Shown here in pieces: positions 1 to 7,269 of a stretch of DNA of 17,601 nucleotides. Positions within the stretch are counted from its first letter, which is position 1. Every line of letters begins with the position of its first letter. The notes under the pieces are model-generated. The model saw only the letters and a program-made list of their open reading frames with translations, did not search any database and was not told where the DNA came from. The DNA comes from an uncultured Sphingobacteriia bacterium (GTDB lineage: Bacteria > Bacteroidota > Bacteroidia > Chitinophagales > Chitinophagaceae), in contig CAMFKK010000012.1 in the NCBI GenBank assembly GCA_945957225.1, forward strand, positions 1 through 17,601, in the 5' to 3' direction. The translations under genes were made by a program, and so were the position numbers.

Positions 1-11
1 AAATCTCAAAC

Positions 12-44
12 AAAAGAAAACCGCCCCAATTTGTATTGAGACGG
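12..44 (-). terminator. Rho-independent terminator after the acyltransferase gene
   Basis: On the minus strand a 10-bp stem (arms 35-44 and 21-30) closes a 4-base loop (31-34). Eight pairs are Watson-Crick and the other two are G.U wobbles. A T-rich tract (complement of 12-20) follows. On the plus strand the two wobbles become A.C mismatches, so it should work better for minus-strand transcripts. It fits the end of the ispG-nadB-acyltransferase run. Confidence 0.75.
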
Positions 45-82
45 CTTCTTTTTATTAAACTAGTAGTTGATAATCATTCATT

Positions 83-147
83 ACTTCTTCCTACATTCTT
101 CACTCTTCGTTCTTCACTTTTCACTTCTTCCTACATTCTTCACTCTT
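83..147. repeat. Two-copy 25-bp pyrimidine-rich direct repeat
   Basis: An exact 25-bp sequence occurs at 83-107 and again at 123-147, a 40-bp period. The surrounding 77-170 is almost pure pyrimidine on the plus strand and is built from TTCACT-like units. It lies between the acyltransferase stop codon (161) and the terminator at 12-44, so it would be transcribed as a GA-rich 3' untranslated region. No protein-coding role is apparent. Confidence 0.8.
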
Positions 148-160
148 ACCTCTTCACTCT

Positions 161-1045
161 TTACTTTACAAGTAGCTGCCCATGTTTTTCAGGGTCAAAT
201 TCCCATTTCCACCTTCTATGACTCCAGAGATAATTAGAAGGTTTCATTTTCACTGCACGTTCCACATACCCTGCAAATACCTGGGTAAGCTCTCCGTCTT
301 TGTACAAATTTGGCGTGGTAGTAATGACTTCTAAATCTACCCGATAATAGCCCCTTTTTACCTTATAAAAATGTCCAAAGACAACGGCTGTATTATTGAG
401 TTTTGCCCCTTTTTCAGGACCAACCACAAAGGGGGTTGGTCTTCCAAAATAGTTAACCCAATGGGCTTTGAACTGATTGGGTGGATTTTGATCTGCAGCC
501 AAACCCAAGGCATATCGGTCTGGTACATGGGCTTTGAAATTGTTTTTGAACTCGTTGGCTGGTACTAGAATGGTACCATTCTTCCTCCGCATATCCAACA
601 TCATTTTATTAAATACTTTATTGGTCAAAGGTTGGTATACCCCAACAAATGGGAATTTACTAACCCGGCTAATTCCCAGATTAATCACTTCCCAGTTAAA
701 GAAATGACCACATTGCAATTGTACATTTTGTCCACTGGCATATAGCTCATTAAGGACTTCTATATTTGAGGAAAATCTCTGCTCAATGGATTTATTAGAT
801 ATTGAAAACATCTTAATGGTCTCAAACACCATGTCAATAAAATTATGGTAAAAATCTTTGGCAATTCTTACCCGTTCTGTCTCAGTTTTTTCGGGAAAAG
901 CAATTGCCAAATTTTTCATTACTACTGCTTTTCTATAACCCATTACATAATAGACCAAGCCATAAAATGCATCGGCCATCAGATACATGATGCGCCAAGG
1001 GATGAGCGATAACAAATAAAAGAATCCGTAAGTAAGATGATACAT
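161..1045 (-). CDS. Lipid A / lysophospholipid acyltransferase (LpxL/HtrB-like)
   Basis: This 294-residue protein belongs to the LpxL/HtrB lysophospholipid acyltransferase family, whose members add a secondary acyl chain to lipid A (or a related lipid) at the inner membrane. Visible features are a hydrophobic N-terminus (about residues 7-36), the HX4E-type catalytic motif at H114 to E119 (GHFFNWE), and the family motif DQNPPN at 185-190. A basic and aromatic stretch (YLWSHRRWKW) lies near the C-terminus. The length is normal for the family. It starts 21 bp after the nadB stop codon and is the last gene before the terminator, so it is probably co-transcribed with ispG and nadB. Bacteroidota homologues may also act on aminolipids or ornithine lipids, so the exact acceptor is not certain. 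Confidence 0.88.
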   Translation of the reverse strand: MYHLTYGFFYLLSLIPWRIMYLMADAFYGLVYYVMGYRKAVVMKNLAIAFPEKTETERVRIAKDFYHNFIDMVFETIKMFSISNKSIEQRFSSNIEVLNELYASGQNVQLQCGHFFNWEVINLGISRVSKFPFVGVYQPLTNKVFNKMMLDMRRKNGTILVPANEFKNNFKAHVPDRYALGLAADQNPPNQFKAHWVNYFGRPTPFVVGPEKGAKLNNTAVVFGHFYKVKRGYYRVDLEVITTTPNLYKDGELTQVFAGYVERAVKMKPSNYLWSHRRWKWEFDPEKHGQLLVK

Positions 1046-1066
1046 GTGGCAATTTCTAAGCGCAAG

Positions 1067-2662
1067 TTACAAAATGATATTTTGCAATAAATCTGATTTC
1101 TGTTGGTGATCCGTATTATAGTGCAAGCCCCTGCTTTCTTTGCGGAATTGAGCTCCTTTAACAATCAGATATCCTACTGTAATCAAGTTGCGCAATTCGC
1201 TTAATTGTGGTGATACTTTAGTTGATCTATATAAATCTTCTGTCTCCGTGAAGAGTAGGTCTAATCTTTTCATTGCCCTTTCTAAACGCACATCCGTTCT
1301 AACAATACCTACATAATCACTCATGATTTGGGTTAACTCTTTTTGACTTTGTGTAATCAAAATCATTTCCCTAGGATCACTGGTTCCAGTAGCCTTCCAA
1401 TCAGGAATGCGTTTTTCAAAATTCAACTTTTCCACCTTGTCTGCACTATTTAGATAAGCCCTATGAGCAAAGACCATGGCTTCTAATAAGGAGTTGCTAG
1501 CTAATCTATTGGCGCCATGCAATCCAGTACTAGCGCATTCACCACAGGCATAAAGGTTTTGAATGGAAGTCCTACCCCACTCATCGGTTTTGATGCCACC
1601 GCAACTATAATGCGCTGCGGGAGCAACAGGAATCATTTGTTGCATCACATCAATGCCAATACTTAAACACTTTTCATAGATATTGGGGAAATGGTGGATG
1701 AATTTATCCTTATTCATATGCCTAGCATCTAGGTATACGTGTTCTGTACCAGTACGCTTCATTTCATTGTCTATGGCTCTAGCTACAATATCTCTGGGTG
1801 CTAGGTCCTTTCTTTCATCATAACGTTCCATAAAAGCCTCACCGGCTTTGTTGCGCAAGATGCCACCATCGCCGCGCACGGCTTCTGTAATTAAGAAAGA
1901 GGGAGAAACACCCGGCTCAAATAATGCCGTTGGATGAAACTGGATAAATTCCATGTTCTCAATCTTTCCTTTGGCCCTATAGACCATGGCTATGCCATCG
2001 CCAGTGGCAATTCTGGGATTGGTGGTAGTTCTGTAGGCTTGACCACAACCACCAGTTGCTAATACCGTAATCTTAGAAAGTATGGTTTCAATTTGATTGG
2101 TCTGTTTGTTTAAAACATAGACCCCATAACAGGTAATATCTAAAGTAGACTTGGTAACCAAGTATCCCAAATGGTGCTGGGTAATAATATCTACTACAAA
2201 ACAATGGTTGATCAAATGAATATTACTTGAAGTTGCTAGCTGTGCTAGCAAAGCACGTTCCATTTCTTTTCCGGTAACGTCTTTGTGGTGCAGGATTCTA
2301 TTCTCACTATGTCCGCCTTCTTTTCCTAGACTATATTCCCCTTTTTCATTGCGGTCAAAATTGGCGCCTAAGTCAATGATCTCACGAATTCTTTCTGGAC
2401 CTTCTTTAACTACCAACGCTACAATGTCTTCGTTACAAAGACCATCGCCTGCTACAAGGGTATCTTCAATATGTTTGTCATAACTATCTTTGTTCTCATC
2501 CCAAACCCCAGCAATACCGCCTTGTGCATACTTGGTATTGGTTTCATCGGCATCTGTTTTGGTAATGACCGTAATGGTTTTATCAGGATGAGCTTCACTC
2601 ATTTTCAAAGCATAGGTAAGCCCTGCAATACCTGAACCAATAACCAGAAAATCTGTTTCCAT
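1067..2662 (-). CDS. nadB: L-aspartate oxidase
   Basis: This cytoplasmic flavoenzyme oxidises L-aspartate to iminoaspartate, the first step of de novo NAD synthesis; the product goes to quinolinate synthase (NadA). The 531-residue protein begins with the FAD dinucleotide-binding motif GSGIAG (9-14). It also has EFIQFHPT (238-245), the active-site segment LAPRDIVAR with R290, PAAHYSCGG with H351, and the C-terminal FAD-binding HGANRLASNSLLEA segment (382-395). These are hallmarks of NadB within the succinate dehydrogenase/fumarate reductase flavoprotein family, and R290 and H351 fall at the same numbers as in the E. coli enzyme. It starts 13 bp after ispG ends. The nadA and nadC genes are not in the window. 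Confidence 0.96.
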   Translation of the reverse strand: METDFLVIGSGIAGLTYALKMSEAHPDKTITVITKTDADETNTKYAQGGIAGVWDENKDSYDKHIEDTLVAGDGLCNEDIVALVVKEGPERIREIIDLGANFDRNEKGEYSLGKEGGHSENRILHHKDVTGKEMERALLAQLATSSNIHLINHCFVVDIITQHHLGYLVTKSTLDITCYGVYVLNKQTNQIETILSKITVLATGGCGQAYRTTTNPRIATGDGIAMVYRAKGKIENMEFIQFHPTALFEPGVSPSFLITEAVRGDGGILRNKAGEAFMERYDERKDLAPRDIVARAIDNEMKRTGTEHVYLDARHMNKDKFIHHFPNIYEKCLSIGIDVMQQMIPVAPAAHYSCGGIKTDEWGRTSIQNLYACGECASTGLHGANRLASNSLLEAMVFAHRAYLNSADKVEKLNFEKRIPDWKATGTSDPREMILITQSQKELTQIMSDYVGIVRTDVRLERAMKRLDLLFTETEDLYRSTKVSPQLSELRNLITVGYLIVKGAQFRKESRGLHYNTDHQQKSDLLQNIIL

Positions 2663-2675
2663 ATTTGGAAGTTTA

Positions 2676-4676
2676 TCAAGCCGGATCTATCCAGGCTTCA
2701 CTGTCTTTGAGTAATTGAATGAGTTCGTTTACGGCAATACTACTGTCAATGTTTTTCTTGACTACTTCTTTTCCTTTGTACAAAGTAATGGTTCCAACAC
2801 CGCTTCCCACATATCCAAAATCGGCATCCGCCATTTCTCCTGGACCATTCACAATACAACCCATGATGGCAATTTTTACGCCTTTCAAATGGTTGGTCAC
2901 ACTGCGAATTTTGGCAGTGGTTTCTTGCAAGTCAAATAAAGTTCTACCACAGCTAGGGCAGGATATATATTCTGTTTTAGAAATCCTGGTTCTGGTTGCT
3001 TGCAAAATACCAAAAGCCGTATTGTTCAGGAATTGCTCTACGCTTTGGTTGTTCAAATAGTTTCTTCCAGAAGCATTATTCACTTCAGAACTTCCATAAG
3101 ACTGACTGGTCATTCCTAAACAAATACCATCACCAAATCCGTCAAGGAATAGGGCCCCACATTCTGTACTGTAATGAATCAGGTGTTCATCAGCAGTTTG
3201 CCAATTACTATCAGTAATCAACACTACTGGATTGTTGATACCCTTATTGATCAATTCCAAAAACATTCTTCTAATAGCAGGCATGGCTTGCTGATTTTGG
3301 CTACTCAAACAAAGCACTACTGTTGGATCATTAGCTACTTGGTCTAAATAACTATAATCGTTAATAGGCGTTTCATCTGAATAACAATCCATCATCACAA
3401 AATTCAATACAGGATGTTTGAATTCCGATTCTACAAAACCTTGTGCGTCAAAAATGGGTAGGCATTTTGATTGGTCATTGGCCATGGCCGCTGTAGCGGG
3501 ATAGCAAATGACTTTTAAGGTTCCAGGTAGTGCAAAATCCAATGTTTGGTTTCCTGTAAAAACAAAATCCGCTGCAGCGTCACTGATATTCCATTTGTCA
3601 GTTTGTGCATCATATCTATAACCAATGGATGCTAAATCTTCTGCTTGAATACTGGCCAATCTACTTAGGTCTGCTACAACAACAGGAACTTGTTTGCCGC
3701 CAATATTGTCCACTGCAAAACTTTTTCTTCTGCCGTAAACAAAAGGGCTATATCCAATTTTTTCAATAGTAGGTATCACAGAAACTGCAGCCGGTTTGGC
3801 GTATCTTTTTACCAGGTCTCTGCAAACTGGAATTTCAAATTCGGGGTCTTCTGTTAAACTCACACGCACCGTATCTCCAATGCCATCTTCTAATAAGGTG
3901 CCAATTCCTGCTGCACTTTTCACCCTTCCGTCTTCTCCATCTCCCGCTTCAGTTACACCTAAATGCAGTGGATAGATTTCTCCAAACTCTGCGTCCATTT
4001 GTTGAATCAATAACCTATAAGCCTGTACCATAACTTGTGGGTTAGAGGCCTTCATACTTAGGACAATATTGTGGTAAGATTCGTATCGCGCAATGCGCAA
4101 AAATTCCATGGCTGATTCCACCATGCCGTTTGGGGTATCTCCATAACGGCTCATGATCCTATCACTCAAGGAACCATGATTGGTGCCAATACGCATGGCC
4201 GTTCCATACTCCTTACAAATGCGCAACAAAGGCGTAAATCTTTCTTGAATCCGTTCTATTTCTTCTGCGTATTCTGCATCAGTATAATCTATCTGTTCAA
4301 ATTTTTTCTTGTCTACATAGTTACCCGGATTCACCCTAACTTTCTCTACAATTCTGGCAGCAATTTCTGCGGCATTGGGGGTAAAATGAATATCTGCAAT
4401 CAGTGGTGTATCATAACCACGTTTGCGTAATTCATTTTTAATATTTAGTAAGTTTTCTGCTTCGTTTCTGCTAGGTGCTGTTATACGCACCAATTCTGCA
4501 CCCGCTTCTATACAACGAATGGTTTGCTCCACAGTAGCAAGGGTATTCATGGTATCTGTGGTGGTCATGGTCTGCACACGAACAGGATGAAAATTACCCA
4601 AGGAAAGGGATCCAATTTTCACTTCTCTGGTGGCCAATCTTGACCTATTGGTGAGCGAATTACAATACAATTGCAT
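2676..4676 (-). CDS. ispG: 4-hydroxy-3-methylbut-2-enyl diphosphate synthase, long three-domain form
   Basis: IspG (GcpE) converts methylerythritol cyclodiphosphate to HMBPP, the penultimate step of the MEP isoprenoid pathway, using a [4Fe-4S] cluster. The N-terminal TIM barrel (about 1-270) begins with NRSRLATREVKIG and carries KVRVNPGNY. The C-terminal cluster domain has C573 and C576 (CPSCGR), C607 (GCIVNGPGE) and the conserved Glu614, matching the three-Cys/one-Glu ligand set of the family. At 666 residues it is far longer than the roughly 370-residue E. coli form. The extra segment (about 270-560) is the insert domain known in Bacteroidota, Chlamydia and plant enzymes. A TAnnTTTG promoter box ends 16 nt before the start codon. 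It heads the ispG-nadB-acyltransferase run. Confidence 0.96.
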   Translation of the reverse strand: MQLYCNSLTNRSRLATREVKIGSLSLGNFHPVRVQTMTTTDTMNTLATVEQTIRCIEAGAELVRITAPSRNEAENLLNIKNELRKRGYDTPLIADIHFTPNAAEIAARIVEKVRVNPGNYVDKKKFEQIDYTDAEYAEEIERIQERFTPLLRICKEYGTAMRIGTNHGSLSDRIMSRYGDTPNGMVESAMEFLRIARYESYHNIVLSMKASNPQVMVQAYRLLIQQMDAEFGEIYPLHLGVTEAGDGEDGRVKSAAGIGTLLEDGIGDTVRVSLTEDPEFEIPVCRDLVKRYAKPAAVSVIPTIEKIGYSPFVYGRRKSFAVDNIGGKQVPVVVADLSRLASIQAEDLASIGYRYDAQTDKWNISDAAADFVFTGNQTLDFALPGTLKVICYPATAAMANDQSKCLPIFDAQGFVESEFKHPVLNFVMMDCYSDETPINDYSYLDQVANDPTVVLCLSSQNQQAMPAIRRMFLELINKGINNPVVLITDSNWQTADEHLIHYSTECGALFLDGFGDGICLGMTSQSYGSSEVNNASGRNYLNNQSVEQFLNNTAFGILQATRTRISKTEYISCPSCGRTLFDLQETTAKIRSVTNHLKGVKIAIMGCIVNGPGEMADADFGYVGSGVGTITLYKGKEVVKKNIDSSIAVNELIQLLKDSEAWIDPA

Positions 4677-4692
4677 AAAACGGGTTGTGTTA

Positions 4693-4700
4693 CAAATCTA
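4693..4700 (-). promoter_or_regulatory. Putative -7 promoter box (TAGATTTG) for ispG
   Basis: TAGATTTG on the minus strand fits the Bacteroidota -7 consensus TAnnTTTG exactly and ends 16 nt before the ispG ATG. I could not find a good -33 TTG at the usual distance. No terminator hairpin separates it from the upstream beta-lactamase gene, so ispG may also receive read-through. Confidence 0.45.
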
Positions 4701-4732
4701 AAGCATATCTAACAACTATCTAGTGGAATGGT

Positions 4733-5560
4733 TTAGCGTTTGCCTTCTAGAAAGCCTTGCTCTTTAAGAACTGCTTTTAAGATGTCTTGTCTTATGGTTC
4801 CTGGTTTGGTATCATGTGGTCCTTCTACATTGAGTACAAAGAAATGTACGTGTTTGTTTTCTTCAATCCAACCCACTAACCAACCTAGGGCATTGCCATT
4901 CTCTTTATAACCCCATCCTGTTTTATATGCCAGTCTATAATTGGCATTGTCTTCTTGCACCATTATTTTCCTAACTATCTCTTGGGTTCTTTTTTGAAAG
5001 GGTAGCAAATTAAAATAGAGTTTCTTAACCAGTCCCATTTGCTCATCGGCCGTTATTTTAAGGCTATTGTCTAACCAAAACTGGTCTACGGTTTTGCCCA
5101 TTTGTTTATTGCCATATTTGAGTGAGTCTAACCAGAACTGCATGGTATCTTTTCCAATTCTGCGAGCCACTTCTTGAAAATAAGGAACAGCTGATCTTTT
5201 AAAAGCTTCTTCCATGGTAAGGTCTTGGTTCCAACTCATGCTGCTGTCTCCGTTTGGAAAATCGCGCAGAACACCATCCCATTTTATCAGCATTTTTTCA
5301 TTGAAAATCTTGCCAGTTTCTAACCCAATCAAGCTATTGACAATCTTAAAAGTGGAAGCTGGTAAATAAGCCGTGTCGCGATAGCGAGCCAAATTATAGA
5401 TGGTAAATTGACCACTCCCATTATTAAAGATGGCAAAACTTCCTGTTACACCCTTGGCATCAAAATGTGTTTTGATCTTGTTGTCAATGGTAACATTGTT
5501 GGGAGAACAGCCTGCAAAAGCTAGGGCCGCAAATAGCATTGTTGAGAAATAAAGACGCAT
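4733..5560 (-). CDS. Class D (OXA-type) beta-lactamase, lipoprotein
   Basis: This serine beta-lactamase hydrolyses beta-lactams via an acyl-enzyme and a carbamylated lysine. All class D signatures are present, numbered from the chosen start: STFK at 69-72, SAV at 123-125, YGN at 149-151, W162 thirteen residues after the YGN tyrosine (matching OXA-10 W154), and KTG at 213-215. The start at 5560 gives a 275-residue protein with a lipoprotein signal peptide and Cys18 after FAG, so it is probably anchored in an envelope membrane. An in-frame extension to 5665 would overlap the upstream gene and bury the signal peptide, so I reject it. A TAACTTTG promoter box sits 17 nt before this start. The sensor domain of BlaR1 is related, but this protein lacks the membrane and protease parts. 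Nothing around it suggests a mobile cassette, so it looks like a resident gene. Confidence 0.92.
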   Translation of the reverse strand: MRLYFSTMLFAALAFAGCSPNNVTIDNKIKTHFDAKGVTGSFAIFNNGSGQFTIYNLARYRDTAYLPASTFKIVNSLIGLETGKIFNEKMLIKWDGVLRDFPNGDSSMSWNQDLTMEEAFKRSAVPYFQEVARRIGKDTMQFWLDSLKYGNKQMGKTVDQFWLDNSLKITADEQMGLVKKLYFNLLPFQKRTQEIVRKIMVQEDNANYRLAYKTGWGYKENGNALGWLVGWIEENKHVHFFVLNVEGPHDTKPGTIRQDILKAVLKEQGFLEGKR

Positions 5561-5563
5561 ATT

Positions 5564-5588
5564 GGTTAATTGAACTGCAAAGTTAACC
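5564..5588. promoter_or_regulatory. Inverted repeat GGTTAA-N13-TTAACC over the beta-lactamase promoter
   Basis: A 6-bp inverted repeat (5564-5569 and 5583-5588) with a 13-bp spacer overlaps the beta-lactamase promoter box and ends just before its start codon. It has the layout of an operator for a dimeric regulator, but the arms are short and no regulator gene lies nearby. Short AT-rich arms could also arise by chance. Confidence 0.3.
5578..5585 (-). promoter_or_regulatory. Putative -7 promoter box (TAACTTTG) for the beta-lactamase
   Basis: TAACTTTG matches TAnnTTTG and lies in the 35-bp gap after the upstream small gene, ending 17 nt before the lactamase ATG. This supports an independent transcript in addition to read-through from kbl. 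No clear -33 element is visible. Confidence 0.45.
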
Positions 5589-5595
5589 CAAATGC

Positions 5596-5985
5596 CTATT
5601 GTTTTACCAGCTGGTATTCCTTTACTTGGTACATGCTCATTAAATCTAAGACTTTGGCCAAACAATGGTCAGAATAGCCTTTTTGGGTAATCAGACTAAG
5701 GGGCTTTGCATGAAATGCTGCTTCATGCGTTTCCAAATATGGTCTTAAGGAATCCATGTGCAGCCTGATTTGAATATTGTCTAAATGCAATTCCAAACTA
5801 TCTTTTTCAATATGTATAGCATAGGAAAGGTCATAACTAATCCTGGCTTTTTCGGGTGCTATGGTTTGAATGGTCACTGGATTATCCGCTGGCTGTTGAA
5901 CCTGATTGCTATAATACTGGATGCCAAAAAAAGTGGCAAGACTGAGCAATATAGTTACCAGAATGGCTATGCCTATTCGCTTCAT
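5596..5985 (-). CDS. Small single-pass membrane protein, possibly ExbD/TolR-like fold
   Basis: I do not firmly recognise this 129-residue protein. It has a short positive N-terminus, one transmembrane helix (about 5-25) and a soluble, probably periplasmic domain. The domain runs as strand-rich sequence (about 48-75), a helix (77-90), a strand (KPLSLIT, 94-100), a helix (108-119) and a last strand (EYQLV, 123-127). That order and the KVLDLMSMYQVKEYQLV ending resemble the C-terminal domain of ExbD/TolR energy-coupling proteins. However, the helix lacks the Asp those proteins need for proton use, and no ExbB/TolQ gene is adjacent. It starts 11 bp after kbl ends, so it is probably co-transcribed with it. 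The reading frame looks genuine: it is tightly packed, starts with MKR and has a sensible topology. The fold assignment is inference. Confidence 0.7.
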   Translation of the reverse strand: MKRIGIAILVTILLSLATFFGIQYYSNQVQQPADNPVTIQTIAPEKARISYDLSYAIHIEKDSLELHLDNIQIRLHMDSLRPYLETHEAAFHAKPLSLITQKGYSDHCLAKVLDLMSMYQVKEYQLVKQ

Positions 5986-5996
5986 AAGATTGTTAT

Positions 5997-7187
5997 TTAA
6001 GATTTTAACACACCCAATTCCTTGCCCACTTTGGTAAATGCTGCAATGGCTTTATCCAAATGTTCTTGGGTATGTGCAGCACTTAATTGAACGCGTATTC
6101 TTGCCAAGCCCTTTGCCACAACAGGAAAAAAGAATCCAATAACATATACCCCTTCTTCTAAAAGTGCAGCCGCAAATTCTTGCGCAACCGTTGCTTCATA
6201 CAACATGATGGGAACAATGGGGTGGTCACCTGGTTTTATATCAAAACCCGCATCCGTCATCTTGGTTCTAAAATATTTGGTATTGTACTCTAGCCTATCG
6301 CGCAGCTCTGTGGTTTCTGTTAGCATATCTAATACTGCTATGCTTGCTCCTACAATGCTTGGCGCCACTGTGTTTGAGAACAAATAGGGTCTGCTTCTTT
6401 GGCGCAGCATTTCAATCACTTCTTTTTTGCCTGATGTAAATCCACCACTGGCGCCACCTAGTGCTTTACCCAAAGTACCAGTGATAATATCAATCCTACC
6501 CATGACCCCGCGGTATTCGTGGGTTCCTCTTCCTGACTTACCTAAGAATCCTGATGAGTGGCATTCATCAATCATCACAATAGCGTCATACTTGTCTGCC
6601 AAATCACAGATCTTGTCTAATTGCGCAATGGTTCCGTCCATGCTAAAAGATCCATCGGTAACAATGATCCTGCTTCTACATGCTGCAGTTTCCTTGAGTT
6701 TGGATTCCAAGTCTTGCATATTATTGTGCTCGTATCTATGGCGCTGAGCCTTACACAACCTAACACCATCAATGATGGATGCATGGTTTAGTGCGTCACT
6801 AATTAGGGCGTCTTCTTCATTGAAAAGGGGTTCAAACACACCACCATTGGCATCAAAAGCTGCGGCATACAAAATGGTGTCTTCTGTACCCAAGAATTGG
6901 GCAATTTTTTGTTCTAACTCTTTGTGAATGTCTTGTGTACCACAGATAAAACGCACAGAACTCATACCATATCCATGGCTTTCAATGGCTTTATGGGCCG
7001 CTTCAATTACTTTGGGGTGTGAGGATAGTCCTAAATAATTATTGGCACAGAAATTCAATACAGTTTTACCATTTACGGTAATCTCAGGCCCTTGTTCACT
7101 GGTAATAATGCGCTCTTTCTTAAACAGTCCGGCTTTTTCTATTTCTGTGAGTTCTGCTTGGATTCTATTGGCAAATGATTGGTTCAT
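5997..7187 (-). CDS. kbl: 2-amino-3-ketobutyrate CoA ligase (glycine C-acetyltransferase)
   Basis: This cytoplasmic PLP enzyme of the alpha-oxoamine synthase family cleaves 2-amino-3-ketobutyrate with CoA to glycine and acetyl-CoA, the second step of threonine breakdown after threonine dehydrogenase. The 396-residue sequence follows E. coli Kbl closely in NFCANNYLGL, SVRFICGTQD, HKELEQK and SDALNHASIIDGVRLCKA. It has the cofactor Asp/His segment DECHSSGFLG and the Schiff-base lysine in GTLGKALGGASGG. Serine palmitoyltransferase and KAS-type relatives are the main alternatives, but these motifs favour Kbl. The tdh gene is not in the window. A TATCTTTG promoter box ends 18 nt before the start, and the promoter is divergent from that of the GH53 gene. 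Confidence 0.93.
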   Translation of the reverse strand: MNQSFANRIQAELTEIEKAGLFKKERIITSEQGPEITVNGKTVLNFCANNYLGLSSHPKVIEAAHKAIESHGYGMSSVRFICGTQDIHKELEQKIAQFLGTEDTILYAAAFDANGGVFEPLFNEEDALISDALNHASIIDGVRLCKAQRHRYEHNNMQDLESKLKETAACRSRIIVTDGSFSMDGTIAQLDKICDLADKYDAIVMIDECHSSGFLGKSGRGTHEYRGVMGRIDIITGTLGKALGGASGGFTSGKKEVIEMLRQRSRPYLFSNTVAPSIVGASIAVLDMLTETTELRDRLEYNTKYFRTKMTDAGFDIKPGDHPIVPIMLYEATVAQEFAAALLEEGVYVIGFFFPVVAKGLARIRVQLSAAHTQEHLDKAIAAFTKVGKELGVLKS

Positions 7188-7205
7188 ATGACTATTTTAT
7201 ATGCT

Positions 7206-7213
7206 CAAAGATA
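7206..7213 (-). promoter_or_regulatory. Putative -7 promoter box (TATCTTTG) for kbl
   Basis: TATCTTTG on the minus strand matches TAnnTTTG and ends 18 nt before the kbl ATG. A TTG at 7240-7238 lies 24 nt upstream, slightly farther than the usual spacing to a -33 element. Confidence 0.5.
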
Positions 7214-7257
7214 AGGGGGTAAGTGGAAAAAAACTACCAAGCGTTAACATGGTTCCC

Positions 7258-7265
7258 TACCTTTG
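7258..7265 (+). promoter_or_regulatory. Putative -7 promoter box (TACCTTTG) for the GH53 gene
   Basis: TACCTTTG matches TAnnTTTG exactly, but it ends only 4 nt before the ATG at 7270. If it is the real promoter, the mRNA would be leaderless or nearly so. No clear -33 TTG is seen. It sits 44 bp from the divergent kbl box. Confidence 0.4.
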
Positions 7266-7269
7266 TAAT

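Noticed and set aside
83..147. Possible CRISPR array from the 25-bp repeats
   Set aside because: There are only two copies, the spacer is a 15-bp pyrimidine tract similar to the repeat, and no cas gene is near. It is a low-complexity direct repeat.
2719..3060. 113-codon open frame antisense to ispG
   Set aside because: It is opposite a highly conserved Fe-S domain of IspG; its hydrophobic composition follows from the complementary codons.
4733..5560. BlaR1-type sensor instead of a lactamase
   Set aside because: The protein is only 275 residues, with a lipoprotein signal and no multi-pass membrane or zinc-protease region.
5561..5665. Longer start for the beta-lactamase (35 extra residues)
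   Set aside because: It would overlap the upstream small gene and place the lipoprotein signal peptide internally; the promoter box at 5578-5585 also lies inside it.
7243..7248. Single GTTAAC in the kbl/GH53 intergenic region as another operator copy
   Set aside because: It stands alone, with no second or third box at 10 or 21 bp; single copies of this 6-mer also occur inside genes.
7201..7269. Longer start for the GH53 protein
   Set aside because: The 23 extra residues precede a clean lipoprotein signal peptide and the region carries both divergent promoter boxes.
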